DNA of 11,899 bases from the NCBI GenBank assembly GCA_946481105.1, contig CAMLMM010000065.1, positions 1 to 11,899 on the forward strand, in the 5' to 3' direction. Under the pieces are notes generated by a model. It made no database searches and was not told the origin of the DNA. It was given only the letters and a program-made list of their open reading frames with translations. The position numbers and the translations under genes were made by a program. Shown in pieces: positions 1-6,743 of this stretch. The stretch is from an uncultured Alphaproteobacteria bacterium. GTDB lineage: Bacteria > Pseudomonadota > Alphaproteobacteria > Micavibrionales > Micavibrionaceae. The first letter of the stretch is position 1, and each line of letters begins with the position of its first letter.

Positions 1-765
1 CTGACCAACATCAATAGAAGGCCCGCTATTCTGATCCTTTATGGGTGGAGATGATGCGTCGATTTGCCATGTGAATACCTTGTTAGAGCAGCTTGAAGGC
101 GTAGTATGATCAAATGTTTTTGTGCAGACCCCAGCTACATCCGTATATTTATACCAGTTAAGCGCTTTGACTGTCTCATTCTGACATGCCAGATTGCAGG
201 TTGATGTAGTAGGCTCCGAGAATGGCGGCGCAGATGTGTTACAAGTACATCCACTCGTATCCCAACCTACCTGTTTCCATTTACATTGGCCCGCAGTCGC
301 ATCAAAAGCAAGTTTCTTATATGCATTCCCGCTATAACCTGCCATACCCGGTCCCGCTGGAGCTGGAACGTTACACGCGACTGCCACCGTATCAGTTTTC
401 GTAGCCGGTACAGGAGCAACGCAGGAACATGACTTCTGCCATGCGCACACACTTGCGGAACTATTCCAATTCCATGCTGCCGTATTCAAGCCTGCTGGAC
501 ACGTCATATCGGTCGGCACCGGTGAAGGAGCAACAGCAGGGCATGTACAGGAAGCATAGCTCGTAGAACCGATCCACGCACAGCTTGCTGCGCTATAGGT
601 ATAACTCACCGTTGCACTTCCAGTTCCCGCGCCAACGCATGCTGCTGTCCCCGAACATGCGGGGGAGATGGGAGATGTCGTGCATGTCGAGCTTGGCGGA
701 GCAGATGGTGAACAACTACACATACCCCCATATGATCCTGTTTTTTTCCAGATTCCGCCTTCGCA
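1..765 (-). repeat. Tandem Cys/Trp protein repeats within the third pilin-like gene
   Basis: Residues 497-751 of the partial protein hold a recurring pattern: C, a few residues, W, then C-x-C, then a Pro/Ser/Thr-rich stretch of 9-15 residues ending in another C. The units start at C497 (W502, C512-S-C514, C524), C558 (W560, C569-T-C571, C585), C603 (W605, C609-S-C611, C627), C657 (W659, C669-T-C671, C686) and a weaker one at C710 (C722). Spacing between unit starts is 61, 45, 54 and 53 residues. The repeats are clear in protein but diverged in DNA. Paired cysteines in an exported protein suggest a disulfide-stabilised stalk; that role is inference. Confidence 0.7.
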
Positions 766-2253
766 TTTGAAGTTGGCGCGCGCACGGTTTGATGCATAGG
801 AAAGAGGATCCCAGATAGTGTATGTCACACCATCCGTTCCTGTCCCAGGGTGAGTACAGGCTCCTGCTCCGCCCGATGCATTAATACAATCTGTCTCAAC
901 TGGCTGGGTAATTGTCTCGTTACTGCTTCTGATAACAAATGAGGGTCCATTACAAATTTGCACTTCATCCAAAGGACAATTCGCTCCAGGCGTTACACAC
1001 TGCGGCACTCCAGCACTATAGCCCACCAGAACCTTAGGGGGGGTACAACCCGCGTTAATCGCTGCGCAAATTGCAGAAGCACTCTCCGTCCCAGGGTTTC
1101 CTCCATCTGTGTCCAAGCCCTGAACGCCAATCATATATCTATTAGTTGTGGCACTGTTACAATTCATATTAGAGCTTGTTCCCGCCAAATCCGCCGGATT
1201 AAAGCACTCCGTCCCGCCATCATTGCATATCAGGTTGGATTCTATTGTTCCCGTTACCCTTAGTGCACCATCCCACGTATTGCCTACTACCGGTACGGAC
1301 ACTGGATCATCTTCATCGCCATCCAAATCGGTATCTTTATAAATAGTTCCCATCATAACAGGAGTGGCAACATTCTGACTGATATCCAGATCAACCTCTG
1401 GGTCTGTCACCCCTATCCCAACATTTGAAACCGCAATGGTCTGAATGCTGTCAGGATCGACATCTGTTCTGCGCCATCTGGCCTCGGTATTGCTGGCAAA
1501 GTATTCTATCGTATCGTCAAATTGGGTTGAACCACCTGTCAGGTAAGCTAGACTTGAAACGAAAGCGATGGGTGAAGGCTGGGGCGTAACAAAATCCAGA
1601 CAGTTGGCAGCTTGGCTAGATGCCCCGGGAATGCAAGGTGAAACCTGTGCACCTTCCATGCTGAAAGCACCATATTTATCCGGTCCAGGACTTATTACAG
1701 CATAGGATGCCGATCCTGCTGGCTCAATAATCGACTGGCCACTTTCATCTTTAATATCAATCGCGCCACCTAATTCAGTAAAAGTTGCCAGAACCCCCTG
1801 ACTTTCGGTCATGGCATACATAATACGCGACCCATAGGCGTCATAAGTCTGTTTTTCATCAAGCTGCAATAAACGGAAAGGAACAGCACCAATACGGACT
1901 GGAGATGGGACTCCTGAAATACTACGCCCGTTTACTACACATATACCGCCTGAACACGACCCCGGCGCTATCGCCGTCGTGCAGTCTTCGGCTCCATACG
2001 CTGCAGAGCTGCGCGGAGCATTCAGTGATGATGGACATGGAAAACGACCATTAGTCTCCTTGTAGTTTTGCACTAAGGTAACGATGTCCGATACACGTGA
2101 CTGATTTGTAACAATATTTTCATGTTGCGTATACTGTGAGTAAATCTGCAATAAACCCACGCCAATTAGCCCTATTACGATAAGGGCAATCGAGGTCATG
2201 ATCAGGTTATAACCACCACTTGCACCTGCTGCGCTTAAGTTATTCCTGCACAT
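1..2253 (-). CDS. Large prepilin-like protein with Cys-rich repeat C-terminus (third gene of pilin operon, partial)
   Basis: I translated this frame by hand from the ATG at 2253 to base 1 and found no stop, so at least 751 residues are encoded and the C-terminus lies outside the window. The start has a good GAGGGAG ribosome site 6 nt upstream. Residues 13-18 read GGYNLI and are followed by a hydrophobic helix to about residue 37, like a class III (prepilin) signal with cleavage after Gly14. Position +5 is Met19, not the usual Glu. Residues about 55-270 resemble the bodies of the two upstream proteins (FPCP, IGAVPF, DAYGSRIMYAM, QFDDTIEY). A tail-fibre-like segment (NVGIGVTDPEVDLDI, then a VTGTI block) covers about 275-352. 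From Cys497 on there are tandem Cys/Trp repeats. I infer a minor pilin or tip adhesin, probably exported and disulfide-bonded. PilV-like tip adhesin is the nearest familiar type, but I cannot assign a named gene. Confidence 0.8.
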   Translation of the reverse strand, partial: MCRNNLSAAGASGGYNLIMTSIALIVIGLIGVGLLQIYSQYTQHENIVTNQSRVSDIVTLVQNYKETNGRFPCPSSLNAPRSSAAYGAEDCTTAIAPGSCSGGICVVNGRSISGVPSPVRIGAVPFRLLQLDEKQTYDAYGSRIMYAMTESQGVLATFTELGGAIDIKDESGQSIIEPAGSASYAVISPGPDKYGAFSMEGAQVSPCIPGASSQAANCLDFVTPQPSPIAFVSSLAYLTGGSTQFDDTIEYFASNTEARWRRTDVDPDSIQTIAVSNVGIGVTDPEVDLDISQNVATPVMMGTIYKDTDLDGDEDDPVSVPVVGNTWDGALRVTGTIESNLICNDGGTECFNPADLAGTSSNMNCNSATTNRYMIGVQGLDTDGGNPGTESASAICAAINAGCTPPKVLVGYSAGVPQCVTPGANCPLDEVQICNGPSFVIRSSNETITQPVETDCINASGGAGACTHPGTGTDGVTYTIWDPLSYASNRARANFKCEGGIWKKTGSYGGMCSCSPSAPPSSTCTTSPISPACSGTAACVGAGTGSATVSYTYSAASCAWIGSTSYASCTCPAVAPSPVPTDMTCPAGLNTAAWNWNSSASVCAWQKSCSCVAPVPATKTDTVAVACNVPAPAGPGMAGYSGNAYKKLAFDATAGQCKWKQVGWDTSGCTCNTSAPPFSEPTTSTCNLACQNETVKALNWYKYTDVAGVCTKTFDHTTPSSCSNKVFTWQIDASSPPIKDQNSGPSIDVGQ

Positions 2254-2259
2254 TATAAA

Positions 2260-2266
2260 CTCCCTC
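2260..2266 (-). promoter_or_regulatory. Ribosome binding site of the third pilin-like gene
   Basis: GAGGGAG on the minus strand sits 6 nt before the ATG at 2253, inside the 27-bp gap after the stop codon of the preceding gene. It is a near-ideal Shine-Dalgarno sequence and fixes the start of a gene whose end lies off the window. Confidence 0.75.
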
Positions 2267-2280
2267 ATATACTATTGCCA

Positions 2281-3603
2281 TTATGGTGGACATATAGGTG
2301 CCCCCCCATCATTACATACAATGCAGCCATTCGTTAAAATTTTGGTAATGTAAAATCCACCAAGGCAATTCACCGCAGCGGACGGGGGCGGAACTGTTAC
2401 GCTCGGGACACACTGTATCTGTCCATTTGCAAGCGCCGTCGCCAATTGGCCAGATGGGCAGGTATTTCTCCATGTTTTTGTTACAGTCCCTGCACCATTC
2501 GTAGTGACTACATTGAAGCCTTTAGTGACCGTTCCATCCCATTGCTTCAAAAAGAAGTCAGTAGGAACGCAATTCGTATTATTGGCGTCACATATTTCTT
2601 TTGTAAGCGTCGTTACTGCACGGACAGTGCCATCCACATCTAGCTTTGTTACTGGAGCTGTAGAAGCAGTATTAACCCCGACATTCAACTCATTCAAATT
2701 ATATATATGGCCAGTTGATCCTGTGTCCGCATGGGGACTGGTAACATAAGCCCACAAATCCCCCGTCTGGCTTTTATAAAAATAGGCATAGTCATCATAA
2801 AAATTTGCACCAGCCGCTTCGTAGTACCCTATAGCCCGCATAAATTGGGCATCATTATCGCAGTTCTCTCTATCACGATCAGTTGTGCTACATGGCTGAA
2901 CCAATACCCCTTGAGCACTACGCGCACCCCTTGCGGACGAACCGTGAGAAAGAACTACGAACTGAGCGTCCCTGTCGGTTCCTGCCGTATTATTACCGAA
3001 CTCGTCCAAGGCCTGAATAACCCCATATTTAAAATCATTACCCACAGCAATTGAATTGCGCACAATACTAGGAAAAAGAGAAGTTGTTCTGGCGGACACT
3101 GCATAAGTGAGCTTATGCCCCCAGCCATCAAGCCCACCTTCAATTCCCGTCTTATTTTGATTAACCTGCGCTATTGTACGAAATGGATAAGCCCCAATTA
3201 ACACAACTTCATTACCATTACCCGCAATTGCATCTGCATCTTCACTTGTATCTCTTGCTCCGGCTACTTTGCAAATTCCACCATCCGGCGTACATGAACC
3301 AATTGGCAAAGCCTGGATTGCAGCACCGCAATCTTGAAGACCATAATTCGCGTCATTAATGGATAGGGCCGCATTAGCAGGACATGGGGATGAAAAGGCG
3401 CTTATTCGGTATATCTTTACTTGCGCAACAGCATCTTCTATCCGCTCACGCGTGTCATCGTGCCTCTTCTTTTCCTGGTATCTTGTATATGCCTGCAAAA
3501 GAGGAAATGTAAGCAGACCAAAAATAATCATGACAATGGCCAGCTCCATCAAAGTGAACCCGCCTTTATAATTTATAATATCAGTTTCATTTATGGTCCG
3601 CAT
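2281..3603 (-). CDS. Prepilin-like protein with large C-terminal domain (second gene of pilin operon)
   Basis: A 440-residue protein. The N-terminus has a short leader ending in Gly14-Gly15, then FTLME with Glu20 at +5 and a hydrophobic helix to about residue 37. This is the type IV prepilin/pseudopilin signature, cleaved after Gly15 by a prepilin peptidase such as PilD. Classical pilins have about 150 residues, so this is far larger. The body carries blocks shared with its neighbours: SPCP, IGAYPF, DGWGHKLTYAVS, ENCDNDAQF, FYDDYAYF. Around residues 310-340 comes a tail-fibre-like segment (NVGVNT, then KLDVDGTVRA and a Cys pair). The C-terminus has CPSGQLATALANGQIQC and ends in CNDGGAPICPP. 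The ATG overlaps the end of gene 1 by 13 bp and has an AGGA 8 nt upstream, so translational coupling is likely. I infer a minor pilin. The exact system (type IV pilus, type II secretion or other) is not determined. Confidence 0.88.
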   Translation of the reverse strand: MRTINETDIINYKGGFTLMELAIVMIIFGLLTFPLLQAYTRYQEKKRHDDTRERIEDAVAQVKIYRISAFSSPCPANAALSINDANYGLQDCGAAIQALPIGSCTPDGGICKVAGARDTSEDADAIAGNGNEVVLIGAYPFRTIAQVNQNKTGIEGGLDGWGHKLTYAVSARTTSLFPSIVRNSIAVGNDFKYGVIQALDEFGNNTAGTDRDAQFVVLSHGSSARGARSAQGVLVQPCSTTDRDRENCDNDAQFMRAIGYYEAAGANFYDDYAYFYKSQTGDLWAYVTSPHADTGSTGHIYNLNELNVGVNTASTAPVTKLDVDGTVRAVTTLTKEICDANNTNCVPTDFFLKQWDGTVTKGFNVVTTNGAGTVTKTWRNTCPSGQLATALANGQIQCVPSVTVPPPSAAVNCLGGFYITKILTNGCIVCNDGGAPICPP

Positions 3604-4910
3604 AAAATGGTTCCTGCTGCACTAATCCCAGTTGCGTATTCCCCTGCTGGACAGGAGTAATTATAAAATGAAGTGGTGTTTGATATCTTTACAGTATTAA
3701 GGCATAATTCATCCAGCTGCTGCCCTCCTCCTGCGGTCTTATAAAATGCCCAAAGAGGCTTGTCATCACCACACAAAATACCCCCGCTTGTATAAGTTGT
3801 CGTGCCAGTTGCTGAAGCATCTGTAAAAGCTGCCCCTGTAGCTGCAGGCATACCTGCAATTTGGCCAGGGGAAACAGTGCCATAGACAGCTCCTGGATCT
3901 GTGCAGCCTGAAGCCACATTAGGGTCACATAAACGCTTTGTTCTAAACTCCTCCTGCGCGCGCACCGACCCCTTAACCTCAATACGCGTTCGTGGAGGGT
4001 CAATACATGTTACATCCGGCGGGGCATTACATGTACTCGTTAACCCTCCTATCAATACATTTTTTCCTGAATTGGTATTAATCAATTCACCCAAATTAGG
4101 AACCAATGTCCAATAACCAAGTGCCAGCGTATTCTGATACCCGCTGTAATCATCAAACTGACTGGTTCCATTCACAAAATATCTGACAAACTTGCCTTGT
4201 GTATCCGTGCCTGAACTATCATCATAATTACTGCGGAATACATTGTCTCCGTCACAATTTTCTGTATCGGTCCCATTCACTGCAGCACCGCACGCCACGC
4301 GGAGTGCGCCGCTTGTACCGTAGCTCCCTTGCCCGTCACGACCGGCGCTATACACAAAATAATGGGCCTTGGATAATCCCACCGGGTAAATTGTTGTGCC
4401 ATCCTCCGCCAGGACATCAATCGCTCCCGCCGTGTCAGAAAAAGTTCCCACTGCCTGCGAAGTAAGCTCTTTTGAAACAGCATAAGACAGTTTGCCCCCA
4501 TACGAATCCAGAATATTTTGGTAATGGATGCCTAGCGTGGCAAAAGGGACATCTCCTATGTAGACATCCCCGGTTGGCGTCACGCAGGTTGTATTCTGGT
4601 TGACCGTACATACTGCTGTAGGCGCTGCCGCTACCTGTTTACCAAAACCAGCCGTACCAATTAAAATACTCCTATCTGCCGGGAGAGGATATTCGCCATA
4701 TCGTGTCACATATTTTTGCAACGCTGCCTGAACGACAAGAATGCGGTTTTTAGTGTCATTCTCCTGACGCTGGATTACATAGACATTATAAGCGGCAATC
4801 ATCCCGCCCATTAAAATCCCAATCACCATCAGCCCAATCGCTACTTCGATCAGGGAAAAGCCAGCCTGATTTGATTTACGGGAACGCAAATGGGAGGGAT
4901 CCGACACCAT
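3591..4910 (-). CDS. Prepilin-like protein with large C-terminal domain (first gene of pilin operon)
   Basis: With the ATG at 4910 this is a 439-residue protein. The leader has Arg and Lys residues and ends QAG17, followed by FSLIE (Glu22 at +5) and a hydrophobic helix to about residue 40, a canonical prepilin site. The body shares spaced motifs with the two downstream proteins (YPLP, IGDVPF, DSYGGKLSYAVS, ENCDGDNVF, QFDDYSGY). Near residue 308 is the segment IEVKGSVRA followed by a Cys pair. The last 22 residues, CPAGEYATG to ILCGP, match a module in gene 2. An in-frame TTG at 4976 would add 22 residues. I prefer 4910 because the leader is then of normal length and a candidate promoter covers the TTG, although no clear ribosome site precedes the ATG. 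I infer an exported minor pilin or pseudopilin. Confidence 0.87.
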   Translation of the reverse strand: MVSDPSHLRSRKSNQAGFSLIEVAIGLMVIGILMGGMIAAYNVYVIQRQENDTKNRILVVQAALQKYVTRYGEYPLPADRSILIGTAGFGKQVAAAPTAVCTVNQNTTCVTPTGDVYIGDVPFATLGIHYQNILDSYGGKLSYAVSKELTSQAVGTFSDTAGAIDVLAEDGTTIYPVGLSKAHYFVYSAGRDGQGSYGTSGALRVACGAAVNGTDTENCDGDNVFRSNYDDSSGTDTQGKFVRYFVNGTSQFDDYSGYQNTLALGYWTLVPNLGELINTNSGKNVLIGGLTSTCNAPPDVTCIDPPRTRIEVKGSVRAQEEFRTKRLCDPNVASGCTDPGAVYGTVSPGQIAGMPAATGAAFTDASATGTTTYTSGGILCGDDKPLWAFYKTAGGGQQLDELCLNTVKISNTTSFYNYSCPAGEYATGISAAGTILCGP

Positions 4911-4967
4911 GGAGGAATCATAACAGAATCGACCAAATATTCTACGTGCTATCGACACTTGGACCCC

Positions 4968-4996
4968 ATTACTCAACGCCGGTAAAAACCGGACAA
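4968..4996 (-). promoter_or_regulatory. Candidate promoter of the pilin operon with palindromic spacer
   Basis: On the minus strand TTGTCC (4991-4996) and AGTAAT (4968-4973) are separated by 17 bp, each matching four of six bases of the sigma-70 consensus. The spacer overlaps a perfect 5-bp inverted repeat, CCGGT-tttt-ACCGG (4979-4992), which could be an operator. It lies between the tig terminator and the first pilin gene, where a promoter is expected. It is a prediction by eye. Confidence 0.35.
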
Positions 4997-5046
4997 AATT
5001 CGACCTTCTACCAGTCTACGCCCCTCATATTAACATTTTGTAAAAC

Positions 5047-5070
5047 AAAAGCCTCCCGAAGGAGGCTTTT
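5047..5070 (-). terminator. Rho-independent terminator of tig
   Basis: On the minus strand a perfect 10-bp stem (AAAAGCCTCC pairing with GGAGGCTTTT) encloses a TTCG tetraloop closed by C-G, an especially stable hairpin, and leads into GTTTTA. It begins 38 bp after the tig stop codon. The mirrored A and T runs mean it might also work on the plus strand, but no plus-strand gene reaches it. Confidence 0.9.
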
Positions 5071-5108
5071 TACATTTAAGTTCAATAATATACGCCCTCT
5101 TCCAGGAC

Positions 5109-6461
5109 CTATTTCTTCTTGGCGGCCTTTTTCTTCGGCGCAGCGTCTTCATCTTCTTCCGCCGTTAGGTCGTCCACGCTCACCGATTTCTCGGTCACGG
5201 CGGCCCTGGTCAGGATGAAATCGACCACCTTGTCTTCGTAAATCGGCGCACGGAAGGACTCGATAACCTGCGGATTCTTGGAATAAAATTCCAGAACCTG
5301 CTGTTCCTGCCCCGGGAATTTGCGGGCTTCGGCATAGATTGCCTTATACAGCTCTTCCTGCTTAACCTGAACATTATTCACCCGGCCAATTTCCGCCAGA
5401 ACCAGCCCCAGACGCACACGGCGCTCGGCGATTGGTCGCAATTCATCCTTGTCAGCCTGGGTGATGTCACCACCGGCTTGTTTCTTTTCCTGCTCCATCT
5501 GGCGGACAATGGCGTCATATTCCATGTCAACCATGCCTTTTGGCAGGTCAAAGCTGTGATTTTCGTCCAGAACATCCAGCAGAGCGCGTTTCAGGCGCAT
5601 ACGGGACAACTGGTCGTAATCACTGCCGATTTCCTTGACGACCGCATCTTTCAGCGTATCCAGGTTTTCAAAATTCAGCTTTTTGGCCAGTTCATCGTCA
5701 ATCTTGGCTTCTTTTGGCTCACGCAGTTCCTTCATATCCACATGGAAAATTGCGTCTTTGCCGCCCAGTTCTTTCATGCCGTAATCAGCCGGGAATGTCA
5801 CCTCAACATGGACATGCTCACCGACTTTATGGCCGACCAGCTGGTCTTCAAAGCCGGGAATCAGCTGACCGCTGCCCAGCTCAACCGTCATATCGTGACC
5901 GGTCATGCCTGGCAGTTCCAGCCCGTCCTTGGTTTTGCCATGGAAATCCATGACGCAGATATCGCCCAGCTTGGCGGCACGTGCTTCAGTCACCGTTTCA
6001 AAACCGCGGTTGCTTTTGGCAATGCGTTCAAGAGTTTCGTTGATGACTTTGTCTTCGACCTTGGCAACCGGCTTTTCCACGCTGATTTTGCTCAGGTCCA
6101 TCACGCTGAAGGTCGGCAGAACTTCAACGGTCATCGTGTAGGTCAGGTCTTTGGATTCATCGAACGACTCGCCGTCTTTCAGCTCGATTTTCGGCTGCAG
6201 GGCTGGACGAATTTCTTTTTCTTTCATAGCGTTAGCAGCTGTTTCTTGAACTGTTTTATCAAGAACATTGCCCAAGATCATCTGACCATAGTTCTTTTTC
6301 AGGATTGGCATCGGGATTTTGCCTGGGCGGAAACCTGCGATTTTCGCTTTTTTGCCATAGGCCAGCAATTCACGCTCGACTGATTTCTGAATCGTCGCAG
6401 CCGGGACAGTTACCTCGATCTGGCGGGTCAAACCTTCTTCTTTTAAAACAGATACTTTCAT
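5109..6461 (-). CDS. tig: Trigger factor, ribosome-associated chaperone and peptidyl-prolyl isomerase
   Basis: A 450-residue cytosolic chaperone that binds the ribosome beside the exit tunnel and receives nascent chains; E. coli trigger factor has 432 residues. The N-terminal ribosome-binding domain (about 1-115) carries G43-F44-R45-P-G-K, at the same position as the FRK signature of E. coli. An FKBP-type isomerase domain follows at about 155-250 (LGSGQLIPGFEDQL, then FPADYG). The rest is the helical chaperone domain. The tail is acidic, then a Lys/Ala run (PKKKAAKKK). The frame stays open upstream to 6614, but that extension is translated tRNA-Leu, so I start at the ATG at 6461, before MKVSVLKEEG. 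The gene probably shares a transcript with tRNA-Leu. It is not followed by clpP/clpX as in E. coli; a terminator and the pilin operon come next. Confidence 0.97.
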   Translation of the reverse strand: MKVSVLKEEGLTRQIEVTVPAATIQKSVERELLAYGKKAKIAGFRPGKIPMPILKKNYGQMILGNVLDKTVQETAANAMKEKEIRPALQPKIELKDGESFDESKDLTYTMTVEVLPTFSVMDLSKISVEKPVAKVEDKVINETLERIAKSNRGFETVTEARAAKLGDICVMDFHGKTKDGLELPGMTGHDMTVELGSGQLIPGFEDQLVGHKVGEHVHVEVTFPADYGMKELGGKDAIFHVDMKELREPKEAKIDDELAKKLNFENLDTLKDAVVKEIGSDYDQLSRMRLKRALLDVLDENHSFDLPKGMVDMEYDAIVRQMEQEKKQAGGDITQADKDELRPIAERRVRLGLVLAEIGRVNNVQVKQEELYKAIYAEARKFPGQEQQVLEFYSKNPQVIESFRAPIYEDKVVDFILTRAAVTEKSVSVDDLTAEEDEDAAPKKKAAKKK

Positions 6462-6528
6462 CGTATTCTTCACTTTCAAATTTAATAATATATTGGTGTA
6501 AACCACCCGAAGCCCGAAGAGCTCAGAG
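6462..6528 (-). other. Leader between tRNA-Leu and tig
   Basis: These 67 bp hold no clear terminator. The tRNA-proximal half can form weak local hairpins around CTCTTCGGGCTTCGGG. The half nearer tig is AT-rich (AATATATTATTAAATTT) and could hold a -10 element, but no convincing -35 accompanies it. A weak GAAG ribosome site precedes the tig ATG. The simplest reading is a processed tRNA-mRNA transcript. Confidence 0.4.
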
Positions 6529-6612
<84 letters not shown>

Positions 6613-6631
6613 AATCATCCCAAGGTGTGAC

Positions 6632-6660
6632 GTTCTAACGCAGATTAACGGCTACGCCAA
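6632..6660 (-). promoter_or_regulatory. Candidate promoter of tRNA-Leu (and tig)
   Basis: On the minus strand TTGGCG (6655-6660) and TAGAAC (6632-6637) are 17 bp apart, four of six matches each to the sigma-70 hexamers. The -10 element ends 19 nt before the mature tRNA 5' end, a normal distance for a short processed leader. It is separated from the upstream gene by a terminator. Confidence 0.5.
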
Positions 6661-6691
6661 GAGGAAAACGGGAAATTCACCCTGAATCTGC

Positions 6692-6720
6692 AAAAAAGGA
6701 CGGCCAATCAGGCCGCCCTT
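6692..6720 (-). terminator. Rho-independent terminator of the Nudix-like gene
   Basis: On the minus strand GGGCGGCC pairs with GGCCGTCC (one G-U pair) around a TGATT loop, flanked by an AA/TT extension and followed by a run of six T. It starts 23 bp after the stop codon of the gene at 6744 and isolates it from tRNA-Leu. Confidence 0.88.
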
Positions 6721-6743
6721 CCTAGAAAATCACTTAAACTCTA

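Noticed and set aside
222..1342. Several short open frames on both strands near the left edge
   Set aside because: The continuous 751-codon minus-strand prepilin-like frame explains this DNA. The short frames have no ribosome sites or recognisable content.
1..4910. A shufflon-type invertible cassette in the pilin C-termini
   Set aside because: PilV-like tips suggested it, but I saw no inverted repeat sites or recombinase gene in the window.
4911..4976. TTG start at 4976 for the first pilin-like gene
   Set aside because: It would give an unusually long 39-residue leader, has no ribosome site and overlaps the candidate promoter. It remains possible.
5478..6383. 301-codon open frame on the plus strand
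   Set aside because: It lies wholly antisense to tig, has a Phe/His-rich composition typical of a shadow frame and matches no family I know.
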